Of a stretch of 64,000 nucleotides of DNA, positions 61,430-64,000 are shown one piece after another. Every line of letters begins with the position of its first letter. Position 1 is the first letter of the stretch. Where the stretch lies: the NCBI GenBank assembly GCA_003212335.1, contig QCQA01000001.1, positions 186,001 through 250,000 on the forward strand. Direction: 5' to 3'. Both the position numbers and the translations under genes were made by a program. Origin of the DNA: SAR86 cluster bacterium AG-447-A08. Lineage in GTDB: Bacteria > Pseudomonadota > Gammaproteobacteria > Magnimaribacterales > Magnimaribacteraceae. A model generated the notes under the pieces. That model saw only the letters and a program-made list of their open reading frames with translations. It was not told where the DNA came from and searched no databases.

Positions 61430-63463
61430 TCAAACTCTCAGTTCTCCGTCTAATTGATTTTTTACTGAGTTTACAATCTTTGTAACAGCATCATCAATAT
61501 CAGAATCTTTTAATGTATCATTTAAAGATTGCCAAGTAACTGAAATAGCAAGGCTCTTCTTATCTTCATCAATGCCCTTTCCTTCGTAAACATCAAATAT
61601 CTGAATCTCTTTAAATGATTCTCCTGCATTAGACTTTATTACTTCTTCAATGTCACCAGCATTGACTGTCTTATTAACTATAAAAGCGAGATCTCTTGAG
61701 CTTGTGGGATACTTTGAAAATTGCTTGTAAGTTTTTGTACTTTCAAAGCTAAGATTCTCGATTTCAAGAGAAAAAATAAAGAGGTCTTTCTTTAGACCCA
61801 GGCTATCCAGGTGTGAGGGATGCAATGAACCTATAAATCCAATCACCTTGTTTTTATGTTTGATATTACTCGACATACCAGGATGTAAAAAATCCAAATT
61901 ATTTTCTTCAAAACTAAATGTACCTTCAGCTTTTGATAGTAAATCTTGGACAACTCCTTTGAGGTCATAGAATGAAATATCTTGTGATTTGCCCTTCCAA
62001 GTTGATTCAGAGATTTTGCCACTCATTAATCCAGCAATTATTTTCTTCTCTGAGGCTTTTTTAGAATTTTTAACGATGAAGATATTTCCCGCTTCAAATA
62101 ATTTTTGGTTTTCTTGACCGTGATTTAAGTTATGTAAATAAGTATTCACAAGTCCCGAGACAAGGCTTGTTCTCATTATCGTCATATTCTGAGATATAGG
62201 ATTCTCAACTTTTAAAGTCCCTTCTCCTTGGCCAAACAAAAGATGGTCTTGTTCGCTAATAAATGAGTAACTAATAATTTCGTTGAATCCTTTTGAGACT
62301 AAGGTTTGACTTAAATGATTAGCATTATCTAACTTGGCTTTTTTATAAACAGGTGCTAAAGACTGTAAAGGTAGAGAATCATAGCCTTCTAATCTAGCCA
62401 ACTCTTCAACTAGATCTGCTTCAATATTTATATCGTAGCGCCAAGATGGAGAAACTACGGATACTGAATTTTTCTTAGAGCTCTTAGGATCAAGTCCTAA
62501 ACCCTCTAAATAACGAATTGCTGATTTCTTCGAAATATTTGTTCCAAGTATTTTGTTTGATCTTTCTAGATCTAGACTTATTTCCTTATGTTTAGGAAAT
62601 TGATTTTTCAAGCTTGAAGAAGCCACAGAGCTAAAATCTCCACCTACGGTTTCTTTTAAAAGGGCACTAGCTCTTTCGAGAGCAAGTTCTTGAATTTTAA
62701 AATCGACACCTCTTTCAAATCTAAGTGAAGCATCTGTCTGAAAACCATAACGTCTGGCCTTACCTCTAATAGAAGAAGGTTTAAAGTAGGCGCTCTCGAG
62801 AAAAATTGACTTAGTAGAATTAGAAACAGCAGTCTCTTTTCCACCCATAATACCTGCAAAAGCAACTGCACCCTTATCATCGGAAATAACGAGACAATCA
62901 CTATCAAGCTCTACCTGTTGATCATCAAGTAAAGTTATTTGCTCTTTATTCTGAGCAGTTCTAACAGAAATGTTTCCATTCAGTGTATCTCTATCAAAAG
63001 CATGAAGAGGTTGTCCTAGTTCAAGCAAAATATAATTAGTTATATCTACAACAGGATCTATAAGCTTTTGATCACTTAACTTTAATCTTTCGGCAATTAA
63101 TGGTTGTGTTTTAGAATCGATAGAAATATTTTTAAGAGTTCTGCCAAAATAGGACGGTCCTTCAGGACAAACTTTTATTTTTATACTATCTTTAAAAGTG
63201 TCATGAACTTTGGGTATTTCAGGCAAGTGTAATTTTAAATTATTAATAACGGCTAATTCTCTTGCAACTCCCAAAACACTGAAACAATCTCCTCTATTAG
63301 GGGTTATGTCTAGCTTAATTATGGAGTCTTTTCCAGTAATCTTGGAATTGATGTTTTCAAACCCATCTACTTCAAGGCCTGCCATAGTTAATTGGGCACA
63401 GATATCTTCAGTAGATAAATCGATATCAATAAAATCTTTGAGCCAATTCTTACTAAATTGCAT
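61430..63463 (-). CDS. pheT: phenylalanyl-tRNA synthetase beta subunit, lacking the tRNA-binding domain
   Basis: Pairs with PheS to charge tRNA-Phe. 677 residues, against about 795 in E. coli. The N-terminal part is MAGLEVDGFENINS, and the next conserved block, LDITPNRGDC (about 51-60), follows directly, so the OB-fold tRNA-binding domain (about 39-148 in E. coli) is missing. The B3/B4 region (GQPLHAFD), the B5 and core domains (FERGVDFK) and the C-terminal FDX-ACB anticodon domain (about 585-677, KYPTSSRDLAFIV) are present. Editing and core parts look intact. Gap of 1 nt after pheS and 0 nt before ihfA. Confidence 0.94.
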   Translation of the reverse strand: MQFSKNWLKDFIDIDLSTEDICAQLTMAGLEVDGFENINSKITGKDSIIKLDITPNRGDCFSVLGVARELAVINNLKLHLPEIPKVHDTFKDSIKIKVCPEGPSYFGRTLKNISIDSKTQPLIAERLKLSDQKLIDPVVDITNYILLELGQPLHAFDRDTLNGNISVRTAQNKEQITLLDDQQVELDSDCLVISDDKGAVAFAGIMGGKETAVSNSTKSIFLESAYFKPSSIRGKARRYGFQTDASLRFERGVDFKIQELALERASALLKETVGGDFSSVASSSLKNQFPKHKEISLDLERSNKILGTNISKKSAIRYLEGLGLDPKSSKKNSVSVVSPSWRYDINIEADLVEELARLEGYDSLPLQSLAPVYKKAKLDNANHLSQTLVSKGFNEIISYSFISEQDHLLFGQGEGTLKVENPISQNMTIMRTSLVSGLVNTYLHNLNHGQENQKLFEAGNIFIVKNSKKASEKKIIAGLMSGKISESTWKGKSQDISFYDLKGVVQDLLSKAEGTFSFEENNLDFLHPGMSSNIKHKNKVIGFIGSLHPSHLDSLGLKKDLFIFSLEIENLSFESTKTYKQFSKYPTSSRDLAFIVNKTVNAGDIEEVIKSNAGESFKEIQIFDVYEGKGIDEDKKSLAISVTWQSLNDTLKDSDIDDAVTKIVNSVKNQLDGELRV

Positions 63464-63464
63464 A

Positions 63465-64000
<536 letters not shown>

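Overview
The window is a gene-dense (over 95% coding), AT-rich stretch of a Gammaproteobacterium chromosome. The pheS-pheT-ihfA-MerR-tRNA-Pro order is the usual gammaproteobacterial arrangement. Low GC, very short spacers, many 4-11 nt gene overlaps, a TonB-dependent receptor, a photolyase and a large set of glutathione-transferase, short-chain dehydrogenase (SDR), acyl-CoA and flavin-reductase genes suggest a streamlined, surface-ocean heterotroph of the SAR86 type. The lineage is an inference from gene content; no rRNA is present.

Layout. 1-9.5 kb: minus-strand runs holding an adenine-salvage pair (MTA/SAH-nucleosidase-like and apt), an integral-membrane fatty-acid hydroxylase, three GSTs, a DNA photolyase and small membrane proteins. 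9.5-18.1 kb: a Tat-exported PhoD-like phosphatase, a class III aminotransferase beside a CmcJ/GA4-desaturase-like oxidoreductase, an old-yellow-enzyme (OYE), SDR, GST, amidohydrolase and a phosphoribosyltransferase. 18.2-23 kb: a TonB-dependent receptor diverging from an AzgA-type purine permease, then a YghU-like GST. 23-36.6 kb: mixed catabolic and unknown genes, including a second class III aminotransferase, two methyltransferases, a tyrosine phosphatase and a DUF5916-type outer-membrane protein. 36.7-37.4 kb: an enoyl-CoA hydratase closed by a 32-bp palindrome.

37.9-43.5 kb is the most unusual part. The last codons of guaA (encoding TIEWE and stop) recur three times downstream in the same orientation, at about 41.64, 40.95 and 37.93 kb. 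They divide the DNA into three segments: (A) a 1.8-kb cassette with one plus-strand gene fusing an HNH-like zinc/DH motif to four phage-integrase-type repeat units, plus clustered short repeats at its ends; (B) a 0.7-kb cassette with a ferric-reductase/MsrQ-like haem membrane protein; (C) a 3-kb cassette whose guaA-proximal 1.6 kb is markedly GC-richer than everything around it and carries a dienelactone hydrolase and an exported protein, followed by a beta-lactamase-fold esterase. No integrase is present. I read this as serial integration of small non-autonomous elements at the guaA 3' end.

43.4-64 kb: guaBA, an SDR and MFS pair, alpha/beta hydrolase, phhB-like dehydratase, fumC, class II aldolase, a second OYE, an HCCA-isomerase-like protein, a carboxylesterase lipoprotein, acyl-CoA dehydrogenase, thioesterase, GST and a CaiB-type CoA-transferase. 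A 439-bp non-coding stretch at 58.5-58.9 kb holds a tandemly duplicated hairpin. The window ends with tRNA-Pro(GGG), a MerR regulator, ihfA, a pheT that lacks its N-terminal tRNA-binding domain, and the 3' part of pheS.
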